From contig SZWC01001503.1 of the NCBI GenBank assembly GCA_023375785.1, positions 37,831 to 101,830 on the forward strand: DNA of 64,000 bases, read 5' to 3'. Made by a program: the position numbers and the translations under genes. The stretch comes from Penium margaritaceum. Lineage: Eukaryota > Streptophyta > Zygnematophyceae > Desmidiales > Peniaceae. The notes below the pieces were generated by a model, which saw nothing but the letters and a program-made list of their open reading frames with translations, searched no databases and had not been told where the DNA came from. Shown piece after piece: positions 1 to 10,034 of the stretch; the first letter of the stretch is position 1; each line of letters starts with the position of its first letter.

Positions 1-960
1 TTGTGCTGCTGTAGTTATTGCTGCTTTGGTAGCAGCTGCTTTGGCTACTGCAGTTGTAGTAGCACGATTGCACGCTGCTTCTACTGTAGCAATAGCATCA
101 GCGAGGGTGTGGATGCTGCCCCAGCCCTCGGCTGCGGATGTCCGAGGGTTTTGCGATTTTTATTTGGTTTTTTTCCCTCTATTTTTTTTCTCATTTGTGG
201 TCACTGCTCGCTGCTGCTGCAACTACGTGCTGGTGCCATAGCCGTTGCTACTTTTGTTACTGCCGGCCGTTGCCGCTTCTACTGTTGCTATTGGTGCTCA
301 TAGCTGCTGTTGCTGCTGCCCACAAGTGCTGCTACTATTGCCTATTGTTGGGTACTGCTGCACGGTGCTGGTTGTCGCTGCTCGCTGCTCCTAATGATGC
401 TGCTGTTGCTATCGACCGTTCCTACTATTGCTCTTGCTTGCTGCTTGCTGCTACCCGCTACTGTTGTTGATGCATGCTGCTCGCTCCTCGCTACTCGCTG
501 TTGGTGCCGGCTGCGGTTCGTGCCTGTCGTTGCTGTTACTGCTACTTGCTACAGCAGCTACTGCTTGCTTTAGTAGCTGCCTGTTTGCTGTGTGCTACTT
601 GCTTTGTGCTGTTGCTGCTGCTACCGTGCTGGCAACTGCACATGTCACTTTCCTTGCAGTGTCGTCACCATGTACATTGGCGCTGCTCCAGCATCGGTCA
701 GTCGTGCCGGCCGCGAGTCCACTGCCGCTACCACCGACATGGGGTCAGTGCTGCAAAAAACATTTCAGCAACATTTCTCCCGCGTCGTGAGCATTTTGAA
801 GATGCCACCCGGTAGGTCAACGCTACCAGAAAAAATCGAGTAGCATTTCCACTGCACATGCACTTTCTGGGGACCGCTGGTGTTGACTAGACGTGTTCGC
901 CGGTGTTCTTCTGCTTCTTCTACGCTCAGGCTCTCATACCAAACTCGAGAACCTAACACA
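1..960 (-). mobile_element. 5' leader of a copia-type element running off the left edge (E4)
   Basis: Read on the minus strand, this is the untranslated leader that follows a 5' LTR (961-1777) and a primer-binding site (929-941). Bases 1 to about 650 are a degenerate GCT/TGC triplet tract, AGC/ACA on the minus strand. Bases 650-925 are less repetitive. The stretch around 770-860 aligns with 3,833-3,890 in element E1 (shared GGAAATGCT.C then GATTTTTTC.GG), and in both copies an AGC-type triplet tract follows. The leader and its triplet tract are therefore a family trait. Several ORFs of 60-120 codons here are Cys/Leu/Ala-rich triplet artefacts, and no gag is reached before the window edge. Confidence 0.65.
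929..941 (-). promoter_or_regulatory. primer-binding site, initiator-Met tRNA type
   Basis: The minus strand reads TGGTATGAGAGCC, one mismatch from the plant retroelement primer site TGGTATCAGAGCC. It primes minus-strand DNA synthesis from the 3' end of tRNA-iMet. It lies about 20 bases from the inferred LTR end, farther than usual, so the exact LTR boundary is uncertain. Confidence 0.7.
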
Positions 961-1777
961 ACAGGTTGGGACACTAGCGTTGTTGATGCAATTTGTGTGA
1001 GCCCACGCTCGTTGCTTAAGTGGCTCCCTCAGTCTGTTGCACCAGAGTCCAAGTCTGAGAGCTTTGGTGCTGTTACTCAGAAACGAGTGTACCAGAGTTA
1101 GCGCTAGACAATAGCTGAAAAGTGGAAATGACTGATTAGGAAGTAATGATAAGCAACAATGGGAGACCCCTCCAATTTCTAGCTCCCCCAGCTCTGTAGA
1201 GCTTGTTACTGAGTTCCTAAGCCAATCAGAAAAATGTCATATTTGTTGACAGGCAGGGTTTTCTTGGTGAGCCCTGCCAGACAACTGACAACCCAAAACC
1301 CGGGCGTCGTCCGTTTTGCCTCAAAACTGGACCATACTATAATACGCTTGCTGCAAATGCAGTCGTGCAGTCAGATTCACCTAGAAAAATAGTAGCAATG
1401 AGTTATAGCAGCCGAAACCTAGGCGGCGTCTACGCTAGTCCCCGGTCCCAAGAGTGCCCGAATAGAATAAAACTTGGACCTTGAGCAGAACACGGTGCTG
1501 CAGATAAAACAGCGCAGTCAGACCCAGCACTGGACGCATGCAGGCAGCATATGTAGCAATAGTGACTGCCGGCGGCACGACTGCCGAGGAGGTCTGCCGA
1601 TGGAGCTGAGCACGTTGGATGGAGGAGGCTCCAGAAAGATGCGTGTAGGCCTTAGCGTGCGTCGGCTCCACCAGACGACACTCCAGCAGTGTTTCGTCTT
1701 GTTGTCAGTCATCTGTACGCCGATGTACACAAGCCGGGAGGACATTACATAGTACAATGAGAGATTCATGAAAACCA
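961..1777 (-). repeat. LTR of the E1 family, minus orientation
   Basis: The reverse complement aligns along its length with the LTRs of E1. Shared anchors include CCCACGCTCGTTGCT near 1,005, AATGACTGATTAGGAA near 1,128, a block at 1,290-1,320 and TGCCGATGGAGCTG near 1,595. On its left it abuts a primer site, so it is the 5' LTR of E4. On its right it abuts the end of E3 pol, so it also occupies the place of E3's 3' LTR. One LTR shared by two tandem same-strand elements suggests LTR-LTR recombination. Boundaries are good to about 20 bases. Confidence 0.7.
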
Positions 1778-1849
1778 ACACCCACAGACGGACATCCCAC
1801 ACACAAGTGAGAGCTAGGCAGTGCACAGCCACGTCAAAGATAGAGCGAC

Positions 1850-2138
1850 TGACAAGCAGCATGAGCACGCAATCGACCAAGGGCATGCACAACTGTTTCA
1901 AACATCCCACTACCAAGAGCCTTGGTGAGAAAATCTGCACTCTGCTAACGAGTGTCGACCCAGACAACCTGGACTTCTCCAACAACAATGCACTAGCGTA
2001 AAAAGTAATGTTCAATGCAGATATGCTCAGTGGGAGCGTGATGCATGCATCATTCACAGTGATTGCGTTGGTACTTTGATTATCATGGCATAGTCTGATG
2101 TGGGAGATGGGTACAGGAAGCTGTTGCAGTAGGCAGGA
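1850..2138 (-). pseudogene. E3 RNase H, C-terminal part
   Basis: RNase H end of a copia polyprotein, degrading the RNA strand of RNA:DNA hybrids during reverse transcription. Visible are HDNQST (the conserved DNQSA-type motif with a catalytic Asp) near 2,080-2,065 and, after a frame change, SADFLTKALGSGMFE, the typical copia ADxLTK ending, near 1,960-1,910. The domain's first half is at 16,244-16,624. The break coincides with the E1 insertion point, and the frame is kept if E1 and one CATGT copy are removed. It is frameshifted and dead. Confidence 0.85.
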
Positions 2139-2143
2139 CATGT
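2139..2143. repeat. target-site duplication CATGT, left side of E1
   Basis: CATGT immediately precedes the TG that opens the E1 5' LTR. The same five bases follow the CA that closes the E1 3' LTR at 16,239-16,243. A 5-base duplication is the standard footprint of LTR retrotransposon integrase. Confidence 0.85.
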
Positions 2144-2587
2144 TGTTTTGTCTGTTCACTGCCTCACTGACTCATACTGTGACCTCTCGGCTGGTGTACA
2201 TGCTCGTGCAGACGACTGACTAGATGGACACGAATGCTGAGGGGACGCAGTTCGGTGGAGTGGATGTGTCGCCGTGAAGCCGAGGGTGTGGTTATCCTCC
2301 TCGCGCTTCTGACACAACACCCTCATGCGGCCAGCTCCATCCGCAACAACCCTTGGCTGTCAGTCTATGAGAAGTTGTAGATAGCTCTCGGGAGTAGTGT
2401 AGCCAACGTTGGGGCAGCTATACCTCCACGTAGCCGATTTTCTTGCTGGTTCTGACTGCATGACTGCGTTTGCAGCGTGGTTAGTTTTGTGTGGTAGATT
2501 TTCCAGGCAGAACAGACAACACCCGGGTTTTGGGTCATCGGGTGTTTGTTAGGGCTCACACAGGAAATTCTGCCAGAAAGGATGATG

Positions 2588-3704
2588 GACAGTGTTGTAA
2601 TACACCCATCGATTGAGTCGATAGATCAGCGGTGTCCAAATTTGAAAACGGAAAAACGACGGTGTCCATAATCGAAAACAACAAGGTAACGGTGTGCATA
2701 GTCAAAAACGACATGACAGTGGTGCCCATGTTTTTCATTGTGTGAGAAAAAATGGGCACGGCTCACATGTATTTGATGTATTCAACAGATTTGACATGGA
2801 TTTTTACTTCGAGGGCGAAGTCGAACTTTGCCAGTCATCGCGAGCTCACAGGAGGGGTTTCACGCTGAAACCTCCCTTCGAGCTTGTGATGACCTTACCA
2901 AACCCCCAATTTCAACTAAGGGGTTTATCGAGGGTTTGAGGGGGTTTGCACGGTGCATGTTGTGATAGAAGCATGGGGATCTGCCGGGCCCCGCGCCGGG
3001 CAAGTGAAAAATGAAACCCAAACCCCCCACTGTAACTAGGGGGTTTGTAGGTTATTGGGGGGGGGGAGGTTGCAAGACGCGGCACATGCTATGATAGAAG
3101 AAAGGGGATCTGCCAGGTCCCACTACTGCGGGGCACGGCAGGTGCCCGGGCAAGTAAGGAAATGAAACCCAAACCCCCCACTGTAACTAGGGGGTTTGTC
3201 GGATATTTTAGGGGAGTTTGCGAGATGCGGTGCACACTGTGATAGAAGAAAGGGGACCTACCGGGCCCCGCTACCTCGGGGCCCGGCAGGTGTCCGGGCA
3301 AGGAAATATAATACCCAAACCCCCTAGTTTAACAAGGGGGTTTGCTCAGAGATCGTGAATGCACCCTTACAAACGCGCAAGTTTTGGAGTTCAAACTCGC
3401 GAACTCCAAGACCTGCGACAGGGTTACATCTGACATCGGTGAGGCCAGTGTCAGACATCGCCCACTTTGCCCTCAAAGTCGGCGAAGTCCGACGTCAAGA
3501 GCGAAGTCAGACTTGGACACAGTTCTCATTTTATTCGGTTATTGCTCGCACAATGAAAAACATGGACACCGCTGTTTTCTGTTTTCGACTATGGACACCA
3601 TTAGCTTATTGGTTTTGACTATGGACACCATTGTCTTTCTGTTTTTTACTGTGTACACCGCTGACCTATCGACCCAAACGATGGGCACCGCTGTGTTTTA
3701 AACC
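2588..3704. mobile_element. non-autonomous DNA element with long inverted termini (Foldback/MULE-like)
   Basis: The piece absent from the partner LTR has long imperfect inverted ends: about 2,594-2,747 against 3,547-3,704. Both ends contain GTCGATAG.TCAGCGGTGT and GTTTTTCATTGTG.GAG. Each arm is built of ~30-base iterations starting CGGTGTCCAT. The flanks carry a direct repeat AAGGAT(G/A)ATG at 2,578-2,587 and 3,705-3,714, about 10 bases, which fits Mutator-like or Foldback elements. It has no transposase ORF. The middle holds four G/C-rich tandem units. Confidence 0.75.
2897..3345. repeat. ~147-bp tandem repeat with GC-rich hairpin, inside the TIR element
   Basis: The motif CCCAAACCCCC.A.TGTAACTAGGGGG recurs at 3,017, 3,168 and 3,313, with a diverged start at 2,897. 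Between units is GATAGAAGAAAGGGGA followed by a strong hairpin (best at 3,256-3,291). The short blocks AACCCCC/GGGGGTT also pair with each other. Confidence 0.8.
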
Positions 3705-3970
3705 AAGGATAATGCTAGGACATTCCCGGTTGGCTGTTTTTCTAAGTAACAAGCCTCACAGAGTTGAGGTGAGAACTGAGAGGGGTCTCAGTTGCTCATT
3801 CTTCATTCCTAATGAGTGATTGCTTTGTTCGGCTGCCAGGGGAAATGCTGCCAGATTTTTTCCGGCAGCCCTGACCCCCACATGTGACGCAAGGAGGTCA
3901 GCGGCCAGCACAACAACGTCAGAAAACCGGCTGGCAACGATGCACGTGGCAACGTTGACCAAAGGAGTGT

Positions 3971-4990
3971 GTGACTAGCAGCAGCAACAGTAGCAGCAAT
4001 AGTAACTGCTATAGCAGAAGCGGCAACAGTGGTAGTGACAGCGGCGGCCGCGACTTCACCAGCAGCAACAGTGGAGGAACAGCAGTCGTGGCAGCAGCGA
4101 CAATAGTAGTGGCAGCCAAATTTGTTGCGCTAGTAGTGGTAGTAGCAGTTGTAGTAGCTGTGGCAACATCGGTACTTGTGGCAGCAGCCGTAGTAGTGGC
4201 AACACCAGTGGCAGCAATAGCGGCTGCAACCATAGCATAAGCCGTAGCCATAGCAGCTATTGCCGCAGCTAAAGCTGCGCAGGAGTGACCGTTGTCGTGA
4301 TTGCTGTAGTAGCGGCCATCACGTCAGCGGCTGCGGCTGTAGGTTGCCGCCACGTGACGACGGTGGCAACCCCGCCACCGCCCTGAGCCTACGGCCAACA
4401 CAGCCAAGACGAACGAAAAAGAAACAAAACACACAAAAAATAGAACAAGAACAAAAAAAAAACAACAGCTGCCACTAAGGACCCACAGCAGCAGCCGCCA
4501 CAATACTTGCAACAACAGCAGTAGCAGCGACGGTAGTGGCAGCGGTAGTAGCGATAGCAATCACAACGGCAACAGCAACAAAAGCGGGAGTAGCAGCGAT
4601 AGCAGCAGCAGTAGTAGAAATAGTGGCAGCTGTAGCAACGGTAGCAACAATAGGAGCAGCAGCTATGGCAGCAGTAGTGGCAACCATACCGGCAACAGTA
4701 GCAGCAACAGCTACAGTTGCAGCCACGATGGCAGTAGAGGTAGCAGTGGTAGTAGTGGCATCAGTGACAACAGCGGTAGCAATGACATCTGTGGTAGCAA
4801 TAGTAGTGTATAGCAGCGATGACTACGCCAAAAATCCTTATCGTAATAGTAGCTCTAGCAATAGCGGTTGCGGCAGCGGCAATAGCATCCGTAAGAGCAG
4901 TGACGACACCAGCAACATTGATAGTTGTAGCAGCTACAGCAACTGCAGCACAGGAGGTTACAGCAACACCTGAAGCAAAAGGAGTATTAG
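3971..4990 (+). repeat. degenerate AGC/GTA/ACA triplet tract in E1 leader
   Basis: About 1 kb of imperfect trinucleotide repeats (AGC, AAC, GTA, GGC), broken by less repetitive sequence at 4,260-4,480. Forward and reverse ORFs of 60-145 codons are low-complexity Ala/Val/Ser/Thr strings and are not judged to be genes. The E4 leader has the same composition in the matching place (1-650). Confidence 0.8.
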
Positions 4991-5017
4991 CAACAGCACC
5001 AATGCCCAGCTAAGAAG

Positions 5018-6060
5018 ATGCCAGCGGCACGCAAGATAGCTCTCAAAACCCCCCTTGTTGCCGATCCCATAACGGATCTGCAGCGCTAGGCCGATCACCC
5101 ATGCCAGATGCTTGCCACGACCAACACCTACCACACTATCCTCGTCAAACAACCTAGTCCTACACTGACTACGGCAGCGAAAACAGCTAAACAGAAAGAA
5201 CTGCTACAGTAGTAGCAGCTGAAGGTCACCAATGTCCTAGGATCCGGAGCTGGTGCGAACGGCCCCTCTCAGCGCAAGGACTTCGAGTCCCCTCCACTAG
5301 GAGTCAACGTAGATGAGTAGGTCCCTTCTTGGGAACTTCTCCATCGGATTTGGACAGTGGGGGAGATTCTCTGGTCATACTACGATCTCCCACTCGACAA
5401 CACCATCCAAGAGAAGGTACTTGAGGCTGGTCTTGTAGTCCGCTCACTCATCCTTGCAACACCGGATGCCGTCCGCATTGCCCTGAAGCCATTCCTTGGT
5501 GATGTCATTGACCACACCAGCCTCAAACCTCCGCATGCTTGGGACAGACTAACGCGGCCTTATTGCGTCTCTGACCAGGTAGCTGGCAGTTGCCTCCTGA
5601 AGGAATTCATCTCCCTTTGCATGAAGGAGTAGAAGACCTTCACCACCTACTAGTGCATGCGTAGGATCTCCTGCGTTGGCTCAAGACAGTTGCAAGTCCC
5701 CTACTTGTTGATCTCCTCACCATCAAGAATGGTGCCACCCCTGAGTTCGTCGGCATATTTGTCCCCTACAGCCTCCCCATTCTCAAGGCGCTAGCGGCCT
5801 AGGGCACTTTGATGTCCTGGGAACACAATCTCTTCCTCAGCATCAAGGAATCTTGCAGAGACACACATATTCAGTGCGGTAGCTCCTCCGCGATTGTAGC
5901 CACCTCTTCTGGCAGCTCCTCCACCCTTTCCACCGGCAGTCCTTCCTTGGGCAGCACCAAGGGCAAGGGAAAGAAGGGCGGGAAGGGCAAAGGGTAGCAG
6001 GCTTCCTCTAGTTGCTTCGCCCTAACGTGCCACAAGTACGGCTAGACGGGGCACGTGTGA
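5018..6060 (+). pseudogene. E1 gag remnant
   Basis: Capsid-like region of copia gag. An ATG at 5,018 opens a stop-riddled frame. The best-preserved part is 5,357-5,632, where WDRLTRPY and LKEFISLCMKE match the copia gag (UBN2-type) helix region. A Gly/Lys stretch ends near 5,997. It is followed by CHKYG.TGHV, a decayed CCHC zinc knuckle that normally binds element RNA. At least six in-frame stops and frame changes mean no protein is made. Confidence 0.7.
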
Positions 6061-6513
6061 TACACATATCCCATCCCCACTGACGAAGCCTACATTGTTG
6101 CCACAATGCGCCGTGAGAGTGAGCGCCGCCTTGGTACCTCCACTGTTGCAACAGGCACTTTGTTCTCCCTGGGCAAGAATGTGGCCACCACCTACTCCAC
6201 AACGTTTCCTTCCTCCCCGTAGCTAGCATTTTAGCCTCAACCATAGCTTTCACCATCTCTCCTCCATCAACATCAACAATGGTTGTATGGTGTACCGCAA
6301 CTACAGTCGTACGTACCACCACAGCAGCATCAATAGTATGCTCCGTTGCAGCCACTGTAGTACCCCCAACCTCAGTCACAGTTGAGCTGGTACCCCCGTT
6401 CCGGAGCTTCAACCCTGTGGTCCGTGGCACTCGTCGACTTCACCGCTCGGATTGACCAGCTATAGAGCTTCATCACCACACAGCCCGGCATTGCACCTCC
6501 TCCTCAAGGAAGT

Positions 6514-7197
6514 ATGAGTTGTGTGCCTGCTAGCCGAGAGGTCTCCTACAGTCAGAAAGAGATCGACCTTGGAGGTGATCTTGTGGAAGCCACCTGTTGC
6601 TCTTCGGAGCCGGTTTTAGATGATTTTGCGTGGTTGGATGACTGGCATGATCATTTTGCATCTGTCCCGTCTACTTGGCTTGTGACCTACCTCTTCCATC
6701 CCACGTCCTATTTTGTCGCTCATTATAATGTCACGGCCTTGGTCCGCAACCCTGATGGCACCTGGATCATTGACTCCGGTGCCATGCATCACAGGATGTA
6801 CTATCAAGAGGCGTTCAGTATGCTCGGCCTCGTTGGCAATGTTCATAGTGTCCGTACAAGGTCCGGGCAGATCTGGTCCACGCAGTTGGCGTCGTTCACT
6901 TTCGTGGTTTGTTCAGTGACTTTTCGTGACCGATGTGCTAAATGTGCCTCGTTTGGAACGCAACCTCCTGTCTGTTATGGCTATGACTTCATGAGCATGG
7001 AATTCCGACACTTTTGTGGCACCGGCACTATGTCACTCAGCCCATCCGGTCAGGTCATGTTCTGTGCTATCTATCGTGACAACCTCTGGCACGTCATCGG
7101 TTTATCCGTGTCCCCTCCCTCGTCCGACACTGCCCATGTATTTTTCACTAGTGTTCTCTCCTCCCAACACGCCCCCCTTCTCTTCTGTTGCCTTTGA
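6514..7197 (+). pseudogene. E1 protease and pre-integrase region
   Basis: An open frame of 227 codons. WIIDSGAMHHRM near residues 85-96 is the copia aspartic protease active site (D-S-G-A) with its usual flank, so the catalytic Asp is kept. DNLWHVIGL near residues 189-197 resembles the GAG-pre-integrase segment, then the frame breaks. The continuing pre-integrase and zinc-binding signals (KHFDAVNSMLC, then ECINYA and GKMHRSSYP) are at 7,200-7,335 in other frames. The protease would have cut the Gag-Pol polyprotein. Confidence 0.78.
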
Positions 7198-7314
7198 TAC
7201 AAGCACTTTGATGCTGTCAATAGCATGCTCTGTGCCAAACATGCGCTCGGACTTGATTCCTCTACCTTCTTATGGCCTTGCCGCATTGAGTGCATCAACT
7301 ACGCCTAGGGCAAG

Positions 7315-8080
7315 ATGCACCGATCCTCCTACCCTGTGTCATCCTCTCGCGCAACTCACATGGTGGAGCTTGTCCACTCGGACCTCATGGCTCCTTTGCT
7401 GGTCGCGCCTGTTGTCAAAGGTGGTCTATTTGTGCTGACCCTCACCGATGACTACTCCCGCTATCACCGGGTCATTTGTCTCCACCAGAAGAGGGACGTG
7501 ACCTCTGCCATCCGTCCCTTGCACCTCATGACTGAGCGCGAGTGCGGCCGCACCCTCCATCGCTTTCGGTCTGACCATGGTGGCGAGTACACGGGAGACA
7601 TGATTGCCTACCTCATAAGTCATGGAGTCCGTCATGAGACGTCCAACCCTGGGACACCGCAACAGAACGATGTCTTTGAGAGCTAGAACCGCACCATGGC
7701 CGATGCTGTCTATACCATGCGTGTCGAGTCCAGTCCGTCCAATGGCTTCTTCTTTGAAGCCATGTCCTACATGACTTGGGTGTGGAGCCGCGTTCCCTAT
7801 GGTCCCCTTCCACGCCAAGCCACTCCATACGCGTTGTGGTGTGGTCAGACGGCCGACATTTGGCATGCCCGTCTGGCTCGCCGAGGACCAGCAAGATGGC
7901 AAGCTTGCCCCTCTCGGCCATCTTTGCACCTTCATCGGCATCTCGCATCAGTCCAAGGCGTGGCGCTTTTGGGACCCGGTCAAGCATCGCATTGTTGAGT
8001 CTGGCGATGCCCTGGTTTTTGAGGATCTCTTCCCTCACGACACCTCTTGTTTTTGGTCTGCCACCTCTCTGATCTCGTCG
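7315..8080 (+). pseudogene. E1 integrase
   Basis: Copia integrase, which would insert the cDNA. The catalytic DDE residues can be placed: Asp in HSDLMAP, Asp in FRSDHGGEY, and Glu in the QQNDVFES block. TPYALW (after a frameshift near 7,700) and KHRIVESGDALVFEDLFP (7,982-8,035) match the region after the core. A TAG at 7,684 and at least one frameshift kill it. Pro-rich sequence from 8,080 to 8,600 resembles the linker before reverse transcriptase, but no RT motifs follow. Confidence 0.8.
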
Positions 8081-8693
8081 CTGTCGTCTCGTGGGGGAGA
8101 TTCTTGTTGCGCCACCGCTCCGGCCTCAGATGCATGGGTCGGCCCGCCCGCACCCGCAACCTCGACGACAGCTGGCCCAGATGCTCCTCCCTTGTCACCT
8201 CACCTACCGGTTCCCATGCCGGAGATGCCACACACTTGTCGGAGTTCGCCGTTGATTCACTCGCTCAGACTGACCCCTTGCCTGACCCCATAGGACACGA
8301 GACCTCTGCCCCTCCTCACGCCTGCAATGCACCCGCACCCATGGATCTGTCCGTGTCTAGTGGTACCCTTGCATCGTAGGAGGCGCCTACCCCCGCCTTG
8401 CCACCCCGTCCTCGCCGGGCTCCACCTGCCGTCACCGGCACCTTGGCGTACCTGGTTTACACTTACACTCCCGGTGGCATCATTTGACCATGTAAGCAGG
8501 CGCCTCCCCCGGATCCTCGCACCAAAGGCCCCTGATCTGCCTCCAGGACACCCGTCATTGCACCTCCTTCCCCTTTCACTTTTGTGAGCGGAGAGCCCGG
8601 CACCAAGGTCCTTGGTCTGACGGCCCTTGGCCTCGTTGCTCACAACAGCTATCTTCGCTTGGCCTTGGGTTACGCCCTCAGGTTCGTCTGCTT

Positions 8694-9217
8694 TGCAACC
8701 TCACAAAGGCCGCATGAAGGTCTTTAGTGTCTACCCTTGGTTGGACACATTGTGAGGACTCTCAAAGGCAAGAACTGTAAATGGATACATGCAGGGAACA
8801 CGCTTTTATACTTGCAGAGCATTGCTAATGCTTTTGCTCATAGTGGCTCCACAGGAACTAACCTCAGCCTATAGTCATACTTGGCGCGTCCTAGGACCAC
8901 CAAGTGTCATCCTCAAGCCAGGCTCTAGTAAACTTCCTAGAAGCTTCTTGTCCCATTTTGGGCCACAACGAAGAATGCGGCCGTCGTGGGGTTTGAGCCC
9001 GCGACCCATGAGCTCCGGCGCCTATCCCATCTAGGCCACAATGTTGTGTTTCCTATGATGATCTCTAGGGGACATACCCATTATGGGCAGTGCATTCCTG
9101 GCCTATCTCAGAACAGACCAAGGGGATATACTCCATAGAGCAGTGCATGCATGAGCAGTGCCATATTTCCATGCTACCAGCTAGCTAGCGAGTGGACAAG
9201 GTGCATATCATTCAACA
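8694..9217 (-). repeat. E2 3' LTR (524 bp)
   Basis: Begins TGCAACCTCAC and ends CATTCAACA, with TG...CA ends. It aligns with 14,068-14,397 and with 28,517-29,026 (inverted). It contains the tRNA-like segment described separately. Confidence 0.88.
8830..9042 (-). repeat. tRNA-like (Pol III box) segment inside the E2 LTR
   Basis: On the minus strand GTGGCCTAGATGGG (A-box-like) is followed ~38 bases later by GGGCTCAAACCCC (B-box-like). The copy at 28,680 fits better: TGGCGTAGTTGG and GGTTCAAACCC match the tRNA A- and B-box consensus. The 5' LTR of E2 keeps the A box but lacks the ~195 bases after it. This may be a tRNA-derived SINE captured by the LTR, or an LTR that evolved internal Pol III boxes. 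Confidence 0.5.
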
Positions 9218-9232
9218 AATCTCTCCCTTGCA
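9218..9232 (-). promoter_or_regulatory. E2 polypurine tract
   Basis: The minus strand reads AAGGGAGAGATT immediately before the TG of the 3' LTR, the expected plus-strand primer for reverse transcription. Confidence 0.7.
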
Positions 9233-9269
9233 CCTCTGTCCATTTGTTGCTCACTATGCTCCATCGATG

Positions 9270-9975
9270 CCTTGGGGGTCACCCATCCTCTATCGCACTC
9301 CTCATGCCAAATCCCTGAATGCCTGCATAATGCAAGTCGCTCTCCAGTGGCTTGGTCATGCAGTCAGCAAGCATGCTCTTGGTTCCGCAGTGCTACAAGT
9401 CCACCACGTTCTTCATGACCAGGTCATGTGAGTAGTGGTAACAAATGTTGATGTTTCCTCATTCGCCGGGAGACGATCTCATCTTTAGCCATCGAGATGG
9501 CGCTCATGTTGTCCATGTGTACAACTGTGGCATCCTCCTGTGGCACTGCCATTTTGCCAAGCAGGCTGCGCAACCACTGAGTCTCCTTACACAAATCAGA
9601 CAAAGCAATGTACTATGCCTCAGCTATAAACACAAAAACACAATCCTGCTTTCTGTTGGCCCATGAGATGGCAATGCCATTCAAGATGCACACGTATCCA
9701 GAGGTGGATTTCTGGTCTTCAAGATATCATCCCTAGCCGGCGTCGGTGTAGCACTTCAGGCAGAGGGGGTCCGTAGCTTCTTGGCCTCCAAGGACGAGGC
9801 CCATGTGACGTGTCTTTTGCAGGTAGCGCAAGATGCGCTTGACTGCCTGTGAATTTTGTGGCCCTGTGGCCACGAACTTGCTCACTTGTCCCACATCATA
9901 GCAGATGTAGGGACGAGTACCTACCATGGCATACATGATGCTGCCCACGACGGACTGGTAGGGGATGTCTTGCAT
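9270..9975 (-). pseudogene. E2 RNase H
   Basis: Copia RNase H. YAMVGTRP and VKRILRYLQKTRH (9,975-9,800) open the domain, and CYTDAG carries the first catalytic Asp. After an in-frame stop near 9,733 it continues as KSTSGYVCILNG, ISWANRKQ, HMDNMSAISMAK and DCMTKPLES to about 9,290. Three or more stops interrupt it. All expected motifs are present in order, so it is a complete but dead domain. Confidence 0.85.
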
Positions 9976-10034
9976 CTCCCTTCATTCTGCTTCATTGCTT
10001 GGTTACATTGAGGCCTTCAGTTTTGCATCAGTCG

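Larger units (their letters stand above)
2144..3832 (+). repeat. E1 5' LTR, with an insertion and a truncated end
   Basis: Bases 2,144-2,583 align with 15,133-15,578 and bases 3,705-3,832 align with 15,920-16,050 of the 3' LTR. The ~1.1 kb between is an inserted inverted-repeat element. After about 3,832 the sequence jumps straight to leader sequence (compare E4 leader at 780-860), so the last ~190 bases of the LTR and the primer site are deleted. Without these the element could not prime reverse transcription. Confidence 0.8.

Noticed and set aside
1-843. Overlapping Cys/Leu/Ala-rich ORFs of 60-120 codons
   Set aside because: They are translations of a degenerate GCT triplet tract in all frames and no domain is visible.
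3971-5013. Ala/Val/Ser/Thr ORFs on both strands, up to 145 codons
   Set aside because: Same triplet artefact in the E1 leader.
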